Positions 1 to 12,449 are shown, numbered from the stretch's first letter. The stretch is 60,343 nt of DNA from Zopfochytrium polystomum (GCA_025765615.1 JAIVFJ010000345.1:1-60343), one strand, 5' to 3'. Notes: generated from the sequence alone by a model not told the origin. A program made the numbers and translations.

Positions 1-42
1 CAACTGGCGATGATGCAAACACGACACAACAGACAGACAGAC

Positions 43-45
<3 letters not shown>

Positions 46-121
<76 letters not shown>
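46..121. repeat. (GA)n microsatellite
   Basis: Nearly pure GA dinucleotide run with a single interruption, followed by short (TG)n and GAGTG-rich sequence to about position 180. It lies upstream of the first gene. The interval 122-1000 is C-rich and CA-rich promoter or 5' UTR-like sequence; all its long open frames are compositional and none has protein-like content. Confidence 0.9.
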
Positions 122-124
<3 letters not shown>

Positions 125-1007
125 TGTGTGTGTGTGAATAGGGAGGGTGAGTGTGGGAGAGTGAGAGACAGAGTGGAGTGAGAGGGGAGGCCTCGGCAGG
201 AGCAGAATGAGACACTCGACCTTCACTGCAACAATGCAGAGACAGGCCAAGAGTGCCCCTTCCCTTTCTTGGAATGGGAGGGGAAAAAAACAAAAAGCAG
301 CACAACCCACGCAGAGAGCCAGACAGACAGACAGGTCTCTTTTTGTAAGCGCTGACAGACACACACACACACACCACACACACAACACACAAAAGAAAAA
401 AATCAATTGCTCCGCCGCCCCCCGCCGCCGCCGCCGCGCCGCCGCCCGACGCCGCCGTCCGCTCTCTGATCCCTGCTCCTCGCTGCCTGCTGCGCCAACG
501 ACGAACAAACGCAACGAAGCGAACAGAACGAAACGCATCGGGACCAAGCGCAGCAGCAGCCCCGTCGCAGCACGCATTCCGAACCCCCTCTCCTCGGCAG
601 TGCGTTCGTTGCCTGCCTTGTTCCCCCCGGGGGCTCCAGCTTCCCCACCCCTCCAACCGCCCCTTCTTCCTCCTCTCTTCCCTTCGCAGCCAGCGATGCG
701 TCGCTGGGCGCAGCGGCAATCCAGCAGATCAGTGTGTCTGACCCCGTCCCCACCAGCCTCTTCTGCTGCAGAGGCCGCAGCCCATGACCGCCCACCCCCA
801 CAGAACCACCCATCCTCTCCCCCGCCCATCCGTCGTTCCGCTTGACCGCTGCGTCCCTCGCCGCTGCCGCTCTCCTTGCCATCGCCTGTCTCCTGGCCGC
901 CCCCCGGCCCTCTGGGCGTCGTCGCACCAGCCTCCGCCTTGCCAAATAGCCGCATCGCAGCAGCGGTTGCTCACCCCGACAGTCTCCGCGGCGACCATGC
1001 CTTTAAC

Positions 1008-3151
1008 ATGGATACTCTCCTCAAAAAGTTTGCGGCAGAGAGCGGCGACGATGACGAAGAGGATTCTGACGGGGATGGTTGCGGCGGCGGCCGCGGAGGA
1101 TGGCGAGAAGAAGAAGGAGGACGGGGACGGGGAGGACAAAACTGAAGCGGCTCCCGCCGAGAAGCCGGCAACGACTGTCGACTCTGAGGACGTGGCAGAC
1201 TTGATGGGCGGCGCTTCCTCGGACCCTGCTCCCAAAGTCGGTCCCAAAAGTGACGATGACAAGAAGAAGAAGAAGGATGCCGCTGCGGGCGGCGATGGCG
1301 ACGATGACGGCGACGGGGCAAAGCCAGCAAAAACCGGCAGACACCACCAAGCCGCCCGCAGCCAAGAGCGACGACGGTGACGACGGCCGATGGCGAAGGC
1401 GGCGCTCCAAAAGCGCCACCACCGACCCCCGCACCGAAACCTGACGGCGACGACGACGACGGGGGCGAAACCAAGAAGCCTGCTCCCAAAAGTGATGGTG
1501 ACGACTCTGACGGAGATGAACGGGGCCGCGAGCGCAGGCGCAAGTGACCACCAAAGAAAAAGAAGGAGAAACCAAAAGAACATTGGACCGCTGAAAGAGC
1601 TGACCCGCGCTCTCGAGTCGAGAGTCAACGAGCTGGCCGCCGTCGCCGTCACCACCTATGCGAACGTGAGTGAGACTGTGAAGCAAATCTCGCGAGAGAC
1701 GGAGAACCTTTCAGGGATCAACCTCTACTACGGGACAGTCAACGGCCAACCCACTCAGGTCAATTCCGAGGGGAAGCCTATCGGACCACTGAAGAGCATG
1801 TCCAAGCAGCTGGAGAATAAGATTGTTGACCTGTCGACCAAGGTCCTGTTCATGTTTGCGGACATAAAAGACTTGATCAAGGAGATGTCGAGACTGACGG
1901 AGCAGTCGACCGGATACAATCCGTACTACGGAACGACGAGCAAGTGGGGACCTTCCGGCGAGTTTGCCCAGCAGGCCCTCCAAAAGAATCTGCAAAAGGC
2001 CAAGGCGGCGCAACAAAAGAAAAGCGCATCGAAGCCTAGACCCAAGAAATCCAAGAAACCCAAGGCCGCCAGCAGGGCTGTTCCCAAGAGCACACCAAAG
2101 GCGGCGACAAAGCCAACGGCCTCTGACGACGACAGCGACGACTTTGACGCATCCGACCTCGCCGGCTTCGCACCGAAATCCCGTTCAGCCGTCGGCAAAT
2201 CCTCCTCCTCCGCGTGGCTCGGTGGCGGCGCCGGCGGCGACGGCGGACCGACGCGGTCGGTCTGGTTCCGCCTCGTGACGCCCGCAGGCACGCCGTTCCG
2301 TTCGCACGGGGTGACGCGGGTACGGCTTCCGCTGGACGCCATCGTCGACGACCTGCGCGACGGCGTCAAGGCCAAGTACCCGGTGACCTTCAAGGGTGTG
2401 ATGGCGGCGTCGCTGGTCGTGCGGACGGGCAAACCGGGCGAGGACAGCAGCATCGACCCGGACGAGGCCGTCAGCGACGCGACCAGCTCCGGCCCGCTCA
2501 AGGCCGACGTGTCGCTCAACGGCATGGGACTGACCCGCGACGCCGCCGTCTACGTCGTCGTGCCCGAGGCTACCGTGCGCATGTGGGAGGGCGGCGGCGC
2601 CGCAGAGTCTGTGCTCAAGTCGGCGATCACCGGCGCCTTGGGCGTCGTGCCGGTGCCCGCTGCTGCCGCCGCCGCCACCGCGACCCCGCCCGCAAACGGC
2701 GGGGCGGCGCAGCCGGCGGAGCAGCAGCAAGCCCAGCAGCAGGAGATCGACCCGGCGACGGGACTGCCGGTGGACCCTACAGCGGCGGGCCGCGGGTGCG
2801 GCCATCGACCCGGCGACGGGGTTGCCGGTCGACCCCTCCGCCGCCGGCGGCGCGATCGACCCCAACACGGGGCTTCCGATGGACGGGTCCGGAGGGGCGG
2901 TCGACCCTGCGACGGGGATGCCGATCGACCCTGCCACCGGCATGCCGATGGACCCGTCGCAGGGCGGCGGTGCGGTAGATCCCGCGACGGGGATGCCGAT
3001 GGACCCGTCGCAAGGCGGCGGCGGGTACGGCGGGTACGACCCGTCGATGGGCGGTGGCGGGTACGACCCGTCGATGGGCGGGGGCGGGGCGTACGGTTTC
3101 CGGTCGCCGCGGCGGTACTCGAACTTCCGGCACAGCCGGGGGCGGAGGTGA
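1008..3151 (+). CDS. Acidic coiled-coil protein with Crinkler-like domain and DPATG repeats (frame-broken)
   Basis: The start chosen is the ATG in AACATGG at 1008, giving MDTLLKKFAAESGDDDEEDS and an Asp/Glu/Lys-rich head. The protein-like reading then changes frame near 1075-1095, 1325, 1380 and 1545-1560. A clean stretch from about 1580 to 2780 holds two related blocks (IGPLKELTRALESRV and IGPLKSMSKQLENKI, each followed by a Tyr-rich YYGT segment), a Lys/Pro linker, then a roughly 100-residue domain from VWFRLVTPAG to VYVVVPEA. That domain resembles the ubiquitin-like N-terminal domain of Crinkler proteins (DDLRDGVKAKYP, late PLKADVSL); this is inferred by eye. The C-terminus repeats IDPATGLPVD/VDPATGMPMDPSQGG and ends Gly/Tyr-rich; another frame change falls near 2785-2805. 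The frame breaks could be assembly indels in GC-rich repeats or real decay. Function is unknown. Confidence 0.6.
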
Positions 3152-3779
3152 AGGGGCGTCGGCACCTCTAAATGACGAAAGCATACTCTTTTGCGAGTGG
3201 GTTGGTCTTGGCTGATTGCAGTAGCTGGTGGTGTGGGGGTAGCTACAAGGAACTCAGTGTCGGGGGTTGGTGCATGCGGATAAAAAATTGCTGCGTTCTG
3301 TTTTTTCCTTGGTTCTATTTTTCACCCTCGTTTTTCTCTCTCTCTCTCTCTCCCTCTCTCTCTCTCTATTCTCTCTTCCCCTGTGTTTCTTTCCTTTGCT
3401 ACTTTTTGCCTATTTGGCTCCTTCTCTATGGGCCGCGTTGTTCGGCATTCACCCCTATGGGAGACGAGAGAGAGGAAGGTGGAAGGCAAAGCGCGATTAT
3501 GTGTGTGTTTGTGTGTCGTTTTGATGTGTTTGATGTGTGTTGTCAGTGTGTCTGTGTAACTTTCGCTTTTTTTTTTTTTTTTTTTCTTCTCTCCGATCAG
3601 TCGTCGTATTTCAGCCGCCCCCACGCACACACACACAGACGCACAAGGCGCAAGGAAGGAACAATAAAGTGCATGGCGTTGAAATCCTGTCGTTGCAAGT
3701 ATTCTGACATTTTGCCATTAGCGTTGGGTGTCTAGGAAACAGGAATGCTGCGCGTGGCACTGACGCGTTAGTTAAAAGA
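3152..3779. other. 3' flank, no gene seen
   Basis: Low-complexity sequence with CT runs (about 3338-3370), TG-rich tracts, a T run near 3570 and an AATAAA at about 3663. It is probably the 3' UTR and terminator region of the preceding gene. No protein-like frame is visible. Confidence 0.6.
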
Positions 3780-4060
3780 GCTGAATTTGAGGACAGCGCT
3801 GGAGCACTCGCGCCACTTCCTGTCGCTTGCAGTGTCAGTGAAAGTGCAGAAACGGCACTTGTTTTTGCTTGTTTTTCAAGTGCTAGCTTTGTCGGGAAGA
3901 AGAAGAAAAAAAGAAAAGGAAATAAAAATCGGCGCCTGAAATTCCACCAAAACAATCAAGGACAAAGCGGTAAACCCGAAAAAGTCCATCAAACCTCAGC
4001 CTGAAACGTCTTTGAAAAAAGCAAAATCCCCACGGCGACCTCTCCGTTTGACGGCTTCCT
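3780..4060 (+). pseudogene. Relic of the GTPase/DUF697 gene: promoter plus first codons
   Basis: This stretch aligns by eye with the promoter of the GTPase copies at 17.2, 22.8 and 45.9 kb. Shared features in order are GAAAGTGCAGAAACG, a CACTTG/CAAGTG pair, a GGGAAGAAGAAG purine tract, an AT-rich TATA position (GGAAATAAAAATC), GACAAAGCGGTAA and a CCATCAAACC segment. Near 4045-4060 CCGTTTGACGGCTTCC matches the codons for SFDSVL at the start of copy A. Beyond about 4065 the similarity is lost, so no P-loop remains. I call it a truncated, dead fourth copy. What lies from 4065 to 4495 is not identified. Confidence 0.55.
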
Positions 4061-4494
4061 GACCAGAGCCAACTGCCGCAGCTGGTGAGCTTCAACGTTG
4101 GCACGGGGCTGGTCGAGTTTTTGGAGGCGTACGCGAAAGTATTGGAGCGCCTCTGGCTGACGTACTGCAGTGCGTCGCCGGAGTTTCCCTCTCCGTTGTC
4201 ATCATTAATTCGACTGATTGCACATTGAGCGTGCACATGGGCGCAGGTTCTTTTCGCAGGTTGCCCGAATCGAGCTTGACCCGCGCTTATGGAGGACGCA
4301 ACCATGCAGACTGGCTGCCGGGCGGCGCGCAGGCCAGGCAGAGAAACGCCCGAGGGGCGGATGAAGAGATAGATGATCTCGCGGGCGACTTGGCTCAAGC
4401 CTGGGGGTGTCTGGTGAGAAAGGAGAAAATGACAGAAGGCACACACACACATACACAAATCATCTATGAGACTTGCAAAAAAGCGAGGTTGAAC

Positions 4495-4495
<1 letters not shown>

Positions 4496-4525
<30 letters not shown>
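4496..4525. repeat. Poly(A) tract
   Basis: Uninterrupted run of about 29 A residues between the GTPase relic and the 3' end of the transporter gene. It is not preceded by a recognisable retroelement; target-site duplications were not seen. Confidence 0.8.
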
Positions 4526-4529
<4 letters not shown>

Positions 4530-4858
4530 TGAGTGGGCGCTTTCAGCGGTGGCCACGACAGATGAGAGCTTAAAACGTGCAACTGGTGGAACTACTAAAA
4601 ACAATGAGAAAAAAAAAAACAGTTGAAACGATCACAACAGGCAGAAACCCACTGCTTCCTCACCCTTTTTCAGGGGAGGGAAAGAGCGTCGATCCAAATT
4701 CAACCCAACCCGGCCTTCACACCCCCCCCCCAGTTTCTCGAGTTTTCTCTCAAAACCGGGATGATGTGAAAAAACAGGGGGAACGGCTGGCGCTTCGGAG
4801 CGAGCAGGGGAACAGGAAGAGTTCCCCGAGGCAAGATGGCACCCCACCCAGCCCTTGT

Positions 4859-6852
4859 TCAGGGAATGCCGTCCATGCCGGCAGCGCCGATTTCTTCCGC
4901 CGTCGCGGAAGCGTCTGTCGTCGATGTGGCCGGCGGCGGCGGCGTCAACTTCACAGCGAGCGCGATGCACAAGACGATAGCGTAGATTGCCGCAACGAGG
5001 TAGTAGTAGTGGGGGTATATCACTGCGGCGACCTGGCCAAAAGGAGTAAAGAAAATTTGAGTATAGAGAGTTGATTTTTTGTGAGCGCCTTGAGGTAAAA
5101 GAAATAAACGATCGGGTTTTTCACGCACCCTAACGGTGACCAGCATGGCAATGGAGTCGATGAATCCAATGATCGCGTTGGTGAGTGCCATTTCCGACGG
5201 TGCAACATACTCGGAGATTGCCAGCCGGATACAGGTTCCCGTGACGTAGACGAGACCCAGCACGGGGAAACCTGTTGAGAAATTTGTCATCCGTAAGAAT
5301 AGAAAGAAGAGAATTGGATCGTCATAGGAGGGGGGTGGGGGGAGGGGGTAGGCGGGTACACGCACCTGCGAGCCACATCCACCCTTGAGAGGCGGTAGCA
5401 AAAATGAGCGCGCCAACGACCGAGCCGGACAGCGAGAACCGCATGAGGTAGGAGTAAATCTTGACCGAGACTTTGCGCTGCTGGAACTCGCGCTCCGCCT
5501 GGTCCTCGACAAGTGGTTCAGACGCCAACGGCGCACTATTCGGCAGCAGCGGGCTTTCCTCGGTGGGACCCCCCACCGCCGCGTCCGGCCTCAGCGTCGT
5601 CCTTCCCCTCACCCCCCCTCGCCTCTCGCCTATTAAAAAACGCCCTCGCCCCCGCCTCCAGCGCGGGCAGCACGACGGCGGTGAGGACGCCGCTGACGAC
5701 CATGTCGACAAAGCCGAAGAGCGACGAGTCCTGCGGGCCCCATCCGAAGCGGAAGTTTGACAGCTGCGTGTCAAAGAAGATGCGGAAGCCGGCGGAGCTG
5801 TGGATGATTTGCATGAGGAGGAGGGCGACGGGGACCCGCGCGAGGGCTGGCCCGCTTTTGGCGAGGATCGCGGCGGGAGTCGAGAGGATTGTTTTGAGGG
5901 TGGAGGTCGTGCGGGGCGCATTTGTTGCGAGGGTCTCGGAGGTTCCGAATATGAGGAGCCTGGGGGGTGGGGGTGATCATGACGAGCTGTTTAAGTGGGG
6001 GGGGTGCGACCTTCAAATCAATCGGTGACTTACAGTATCCCGACGACCCCGAGCGCCGACGAGAGACGGAAGACCGGCAGGAACGCGTCAAAGTCACCCA
6101 AAGCCGGATTCCCCGTAATGTATCCACCGAGAGGGACAGCGACGAGCGAGATGACGGTGGTAATCCCCGAGTAAACGCCGACAACCGACGCTCGATTAGC
6201 GGTCGTAGTGATGTCGACGAGCGTCGCGAAGCCGACGCTCACGATGGCAGCGGAGCCCCCGGAGAGTCCGAGCAGGAAGGCGGGCAGGTAGAAGAACTGG
6301 TACGGCAAATCAAACGACACGACGAGGTACGGGCCGAGGACGGCGAAGACGGCCACAATCGCCATGGCGGTGATGACGGGCTTGCGGCCGATCAAGTCGG
6401 ACGAGTAACCGACCATGATGGAGGTCAGGAGGGACGGCACGACGGCGATGTAGAGGACGTTTGCCGCGTAGTCGGCCATTTCCTTTTGGATCTCGGGGGT
6501 GTCGCATCGCATGGTTTCGTTGGCGAATCCGCTGAATGAAGAAGGCGCGGCTGCGTCGGAGCTGTGGGCGAGGTAGTGTGAAAGGCATATTTTCTGGAGC
6601 AGGAACTGCGATTCGGAGGCAGTCGACTGGGCGTATGGAACGGGGAAAAGAATGTCAGTGAGATGAAGCCAAAGCGCGTCGGGCGCGCAGTAAATGTGGA
6701 GTCAAAAAGACAGAGATACTCACGATGCTTGTGGAGAAGGAAAGCATGATCAAGCTGGGAAGGTACATGTATGGCCGCCAGGCGCGGGAATGCGGCGGCG
6801 GCGGTGGCGGCGGCAGGGCTGCTCCAGCGGCCTCAGGTCCTTGTTGCTGCAT
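4859..6852 (-). CDS. Major facilitator superfamily transporter, SLC46/PCFT-like
   Basis: A multi-exon membrane transporter, predicted to move a small solute across a membrane. Exon 1 (6852-6724) starts MQQQGPEAAG, has a Pro run and the first hydrophobic helix (YLPSLIMLSF). A GTGAGT..CCCAG intron leads to exon 2 (6626-6034), which carries helices 2-6 and the classic MFS loop motif SDLIGRKPV. Exon 3 begins near 5959 (LLIFGTSETLA) and includes an interdomain loop rich in Gly, Ala and Glu. A frame change falls near 5590-5640, where the C-terminal half (SVKIYSYLMRFSLSG) resumes. Later introns have donors at GTGCGTG (about 5367) and near 5127. The last exon ends in a hydrophobic helix and a Pro/Thr tail, with a stop at 4859. 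The loop and N-half layout suggest the SLC46/folate-transporter-like fungal group. The substrate is unknown. The frame change may be an unrecognised intron or an indel. Confidence 0.75.
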
Positions 6853-6962
6853 TGTTGAGGTGCGGGTGGGTGAGAGTGGCCTCGGGAGTGGGCTGTTTGG
6901 TTGCTAAGGAAAGAAGTAGTGAATGTATGCGGCAAGAAGCCGAGCGGTTAAAAGCAGATTTG

Positions 6963-7060
<98 letters not shown>
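6963..7060. repeat. (AG)n microsatellite
   Basis: About 98 bases of nearly perfect AG dinucleotide, located just upstream of the minus-strand transporter start, so it reads as CT upstream of that gene. Confidence 0.95.
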
Positions 7061-9980
7061 AGAGACAGACCAAGATGTAGCACGTGTGTGTAATATCGTG
7101 GGGGCAGGGAGTGAGAAGACAGGCAGACAGGGGGTCAGAGGGGCAAAAAAGCGTGGGCCAGTCCACAATTCCGTATGCGCAACCAAAGCGGCTCCAATTC
7201 CCACACCCTTGATAAGCGCTATTTAAATTGTTTGCCTTCCGCTGGGAAACCCGAGGATCTCTGATTCAAACAGTAACAGTAACTCCACACCGACTGTTGG
7301 TGTGTGTCTTGTAAAATAATTTGGCGAAGAGTGAATGGAATTTTCTGGCCCATGGTGGAATGGTGGGGGCCACAGCGGAGTGAGAAGCACCACCACCAAC
7401 GACCGCCACTCCCACAATCCCACAATCCCACACACATCTCACCGTCGCGAGGAGTCCAAATCAAACCCGCCAATCAAACACCCCCCCCGACGACAGGCCA
7501 AACGAACACGCTGGGAGGTCCAGCCCACTCCATTGTTTTAGTCTGTTCGGGTGATTTGATTTGTTGGACACGTATGTGTGCGTTATTATTTCGTAGTGGC
7601 AAGGTGCAGCGCGGGCGGGCTTGCCCCCGAGCTGCACACACTACAAAAACGTGGGAGAATTGCGATAAGCGTCATAAAGGATGGCTGGCAAGGGTTTCCC
7701 AACGTTGATCAGAAAGACAGACGCGTTCTCGTGAGCGTGCGGCGACGAGGGCGGCGGATGCGATCGGGCTCCGCATGGGCGAAGACAGCGGGCGTTCTCC
7801 TTCCGCCTTCACTTTTCTATCTCTCAATCTCGCTTGAACTTTTTCTATGCCTCTCGCCATCATTCTCCTCCCGCAACGCGCAAGCGATCGCACTCGCGTT
7901 TGCGATGTCCCCCTGAGTCGCTCTCTGTATCTCTCTCCGTTGGCCTGCTCTAGCCTAGTGACGCTTTATTATGTACAAATTAAAATGAGTAAAGTGAAGA
8001 AACACCAACCGCCTAACCTAGACGCCCAAACGAGATGGATATTAGCTTCCGGGAAAGGCCCAATCGAGCAGGGGAGAGAGTGGGTGAGGGGGGGAAGAGT
8101 GTTGTTGCTTCCTTCAGAAATTGTTTTCCCAAACGTTCATCTTCACATACGGTCAGATGTCTCTACCTATTTTGTTTTGAAGAGCTCATCACCAGGAGCG
8201 GATCGCGACGGAGATCGGAGGGGTAGGGAATGTAAAGAAGGCTCGCTTACCGTCGTGACCTTCGGCGCGACTCCCTGACTGAGAGGGTATGTTTCGATGG
8301 AACAGCCCTTTATGGGAACGGCCGTCCGTTTTATGAGGCCGGCTGTTTGCCTTGCCAAATTCTCCGTTTTTTCTTTCTTCCTTCGTTTTTTCACTGAAAG
8401 AACAAAAAGAATAAAAAACGAGAGAAAAAAACGAACTTGATATAATCGGAGAATATTTGACAAGATCGGAAGGTGTGGGGCGTCCTGCCTCTGATCGCGC
8501 CGCAATCCCCGCCGCTGCCCATAGTGGCCTTCTTCCCCCTTCCCCTACCGCCATCGGGCGGCCTCCACTGAACCACTCCCACCCTGTAGTCAGTCAGTCG
8601 CACGCGCCAGACAGCAGAGCCCCAGGCGGTGATGGTGAGCGAAACCTTTCCTACAACGTCCCTTCCCACCCGCCCCCACCATCTCCATCGCGATCCTTTC
8701 CTGGTGATGAGTTTTTAATTTTGACCTGACTTTATGTGAAGGCTCCTATACGGTGAACAATCTCTGAAGGAACAAAACACTCTACCTCACCCACTACTTT
8801 CCCCCCCTGCTTAATTGGGCGCTTTCCGGAAGCTAACCTCCATCTCGTTCGTTGGCCAGTTTATTTAGGGTAATTGGTTGGGGACCTCTTCGTCGCTTTG
8901 GCTATTAATTGTACACAATGCTTGTAGAATAATAAAGCGACTCTTGTCGAATGTCGGAGCTCTCCCTTTTTGTTTTTTGTATCGCGCCGATGACATCAGC
9001 CGAACATACGCCACTTCACTTGCCCCTTCTAATCACCGCTGCCCACTCAGGCACGACCAGCGATGATGTAGCCGCTGCTTACTCTCAACGAGAAAGTGCC
9101 AAATCGCCAGAAATGGGTGCGTTGCGCACTGGGCAAGGACTCGTCAGGCAAGACTCAACCCTTTCTCCTCGCTTCAATGATGAGAAACAATGGTCCGTGT
9201 TGCGAATCGGCTTAAGGACCTGTACAAGCGAAGACGTCTTCAGGTGCCGACTGCAGCTACAGTTGCGCGACGCGTGTTGAAATCCGATGCCATTGCGGGG
9301 TGGCAGACAACAAGGTCTGTTGTCATCGTGGGAGGCAACCGTCCCACCTCCGGCCGCTCATACCTTGAACCTTTCCACTCGCCCACCTTGAACTCCTATC
9401 CCTTTCGTCTGCGTTGTCCCTTTCCCATTGTCCTTTCTTTCTTTCTTTTTTTTTTTTTTTTTTTTTTTCTTGCCAATTCTTTGCTCCTTCATGCTGCACT
9501 CGAGCTTGAGCAATCGAACCGCTACAGCCGGCTCGAGGTAAAGCCAGTCCATTCTTCGTCCCGCGCCAGTAAGCTTGAAATCTGTTTATTGTTGTTCCGA
9601 GTGGGCACGGCCTTGATGGCGTGTTGGTGGAAGCCCTCGTTTGTCACATTGTCAAATCACGAGCCCAAGACGGACGGCGAACCTTGCCGGGCGGATTCGC
9701 GTTGTTCTGAAACACGATTAAAAAAAAAAAAATATACAAGAAAAAAAAAAAGATTCAGTATTTAGAAATTACAACGGAGGGGCTTGCTGTTCCGTCAGTC
9801 TGCGCCCCTGTCCACCTGAAGTGCCCCACCACAAAAGGCAAACTCATCCGTCTGTCTGCCGGTCTTGGAATCGCCACCCAGCGGCTCTGGCCGGGGGACC
9901 CGCAACGCTTCCGTCAACACGTGCGTAAGCCCCACCCCAGGCCGGAGACGAGACAAGCGAGACAGATTGCCAACGGTTGG
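7061..9980. other. Gene-poor interval, nothing supportable
   Basis: No frame here has recognisable domains, consistent codon use or convincing splice sites. The sequence holds T runs (9438-9468), A runs (about 9720-9750), and scattered ATAAA motifs. Parts may be promoter of the SDR gene or 3' UTRs. A short gene with many small exons could have been missed. Confidence 0.5.
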
Positions 9981-9987
9981 AGCGGCG

Positions 9988-9993
9988 TATAAA
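9988..9993 (+). promoter_or_regulatory. TATA box of SDR gene 1
   Basis: TATAAA within GGCGTATAAAGCGCC, 94 bases upstream of the SDR start codon at 10087. Position and GC-rich surroundings fit a core promoter. Confidence 0.5.
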
Positions 9994-10086
9994 GCGCCTT
10001 ACTCACCTCACCACACACGACAAACAGTCCTCTCCCTAAAGCTAACCTTCCAGCAGCAACCCCCCAACTTCCTCCAGCGAAAACCA

Positions 10087-11093
10087 ATGGCCCCTCTCAC
10101 CCCCGGCAACCTCGCCTCCCGCAGCGTCCTGGTCACCGGCGGCGCCGGCGGCCTGGGCCTCAACATCGTGCGCGCGTTCCTCGCCGAGGGCGCGCGCGTG
10201 CTCGTCGTCGACATCAACGAGGCCCTGCTGGACAAGTGCAAGGCGGAGCTGGCGACCGAGTTTGGCGCAGAGGCCGGCGGCAGCAGGATTGCGACGGCGG
10301 CTGTGGACATTTCGACCGAGGAGGGCGCGAAGGCGGCTGTCGATAAAGTAAGCTGGGAGGGTGGGGATGGGGCGTGGTGGGGGAGTCTCGGCACAACATT
10401 CTAAACACGCCCCCGGCTGTCGCAAACTGACCACACCCACCTTCCCTCCAACCCTCCCCACCCCCCGCGCCTCCAGGCCGTCCAAGCCTTCGGCACGCTC
10501 GACGTGCTCGTCAACAACGCCGGCATCGCCGACGGGTTCTTCCAGGTTCACGAGCTGGACGCGGCGCAGTACGCCAAGGTGCTGGCCGTGAACGTGACGG
10601 GCCCGACGTTCCTGGCAAAGTACGCGGTGCAGGTGTTTTTGGGCAAGGAGACGCCCAAGGGCAGCATCGTCAACGTGGGGTCGACGGCGTCGGCGTCGGG
10701 GTTCTCTGGTGAGAAGGGTTACGCTTTCCAATTTTTGCACGCAAGTTTTGCTGAACCCCGTATCCCTTCAAACACAACAAAGGCTGCGCCTACACGATCA
10801 GCAAACACGCAGTCGCGGGGCTCTCCAAGAACATTGCGGTGCAGTACGCGGAGCGCGGGATCCGGTCGAACCTAATCCTTCCGAACGGAATGGTGACGGC
10901 GATCATGCGGCCGGGAGGCAACGTGAGCGCGGAGGGGCAGAAGGCGGTGGGTAAGGTGTTGGGGCTGATGGGTCGGCAAATGATGGTCGGGACGGACAAG
11001 GTGGCGGCGCTAGCGGTGCACCTGGCGTCGGACGCCGCAGAGGGAATCAGCGGTGCAGAGATTCCGGTCGACAACGGGTTTTTGGCGATTTGA
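10087..11093 (+). CDS. Classical short-chain dehydrogenase/reductase, copy 1
   Basis: An NAD(P)-dependent oxidoreductase of about 267 residues, the usual SDR length. Three exons join in frame: 10087-10347, 10477-10708 and 10783-11093. The Rossmann cofactor motif TGGAGGLG is near residue 15, followed by an acidic VVDIN at the end of strand 2, which favours NAD over NADP. NNAGIADGF is the structural motif. VNVGST supplies the catalytic Ser region and YTISK the Tyr-x3-Lys pair. The C-terminus ends IPVDNGFLAI, as in glucose/ribitol-dehydrogenase-like SDRs. It has no signal peptide and is probably cytosolic. The paralogue at 14428-15598 has the same intron positions, so the pair arose by duplication. 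The substrate cannot be told. Confidence 0.93.
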
Positions 11094-11548
11094 GGTGGTT
11101 GCTCTCGAGTCTTGAAATTGACCGGGGGTGGTTTGAAAATAAAAAGTTGGTTGCGGATTGTTTGAAGTCACGTCGTGTCCAAGGAAGGAGTTGAAAATCA
11201 TTACTTCGAAACAAGTTCCGACCCTACTCCAACCGCGCGCGCGCTGTGAGGACAGCATTCCTCCCTCCTCGCAAGCGCAATTATCGTCCTTCAATCCCAA
11301 ATGTCCTTCCAAGCTTCGCTTGGGCACTTCAAGGTGTACGTGATGAATGCGGCGCTGTACGTCAAGGTGATGGCGTTACCCCACCTCCAGCCGTGCAAAT
11401 AAAGGGAATGTTCATGCAGCGGCCATTGATGGTATTCCACCTGAAACAGATTTATTGTGTAACAAGTTGTCGCATATTGTTTGTTCAAAAGTGCAGGGGG
11501 GGGAGGGAAACAAAAATTCGGGAAAAACAAACAGACCCGTGTGACAGA

Positions 11549-11551
<3 letters not shown>

Positions 11552-11587
<36 letters not shown>

Positions 11588-11611
11588 AAACAGGGGGAAC
11601 CAAAAAAAAAA
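11552..11611. repeat. Poly(A) tracts
   Basis: Two A runs (about 34 and 9-10 bases) split by a short CAGGGGGAACC segment, just beyond the stop codon of the minus-strand RTA1-like gene. They form its downstream flank as T runs on the minus strand. Confidence 0.8.
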
Positions 11612-11635
11612 GATAAGTATATGAGGATACGTGAT

Positions 11636-12449
11636 CTACTTCACCAGACCGGCCTCCTCCTGCAGCTTAAGGTAGCGACCAGGGTGGTACACCATCATGA
11701 TGAGCACGACGCCAACCATGAAGCCCGCGTCAAAGACGTACATCAGGATCTCAACCCGCGCAATCTGACCGTCAAAGCCCTGCCAAAACTCGATGACCCT
11801 GAACAGCGACCGTATAAACACGAAGACAGCGCAGATGGACAGGTACACAAACGCCGTCTTCCACGGCTCGGCGGTGCGGCTCTCCCTCTTCGCGCGGCGG
11901 AAAAACGCAAACGACAGCGCCAGGAACCCGATGAACGACACGACCTGGATCAGCAGACCAACGATCAGGATCTTGACGCCGAGGTTGATTTGGTCCGGGT
12001 CGGTGGAACCGACGATCAAGCCGGACGCGGCGCCCTGCACGACGAACGACAGGATGTCAAAGCCGACAAACACGACGCCGATCAGTTTCGGTTTGAGCGG
12101 GGACAGGGCGGGATCGACGGCGTTGATGAGGTGCTTGAGGACGAGGTAGAGCGAGGCGGCGAAGAAGACGGGGGCGATGATGATGAGGAACTGCTGGATG
12201 GCGTACGGCCCGTTGTCAAAGGGCTCGTTGGCGGCTTTCATGCGCGCGAGGAAGCCGAGGACTTCGAGCAAGCAGCCGAGGATCATTGGGATCATGTAGG
12301 TTGCTTTGAACTTGAAGGCGAGGACGATGTGCCCGATGAAGGCGACTCCAAAGTTGGCGATAATGGGGTAGGGGGCGTATTTTATGGGCTCGTAGTGGAA
12401 CAAGGTCTTTTCCCAGTCGATTGAGCCGTCGGGGAGGTAAACGGGGGTC

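Noticed and set aside
46..121. CRISPR-like or coding interpretation of GA repeats
   Set aside because: The runs are simple dinucleotide slippage products without spacers; the poly(Arg-Glu) and poly(Ser-Leu) frames they generate here and at 6963, 13057 and 36736 are artefacts.
2785..2805. Programmed ribosomal frameshift in the first gene
   Set aside because: No slippery heptamer with a downstream pseudoknot was evident, and the same gene has several other shifts; indel or decay is simpler.
4577..5074. Plus-strand frame across the end of the transporter gene
   Set aside because: It overlaps the antisense of the last transporter exon, whose minus-strand reading has a transmembrane helix and splices in frame.
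7304..9280. Several frames of 100-130 codons between the transporter and SDR genes
   Set aside because: No motifs, paralogues, plausible splice sites or sensible composition; they look like chance open frames.
11246..12424. A 392-codon plus-strand frame across the RTA1-like gene
   Set aside because: Charged, repeat-like composition from a poly(A) run and antisense of a hydrophobic protein; the minus strand gives a complete seven-helix family member.
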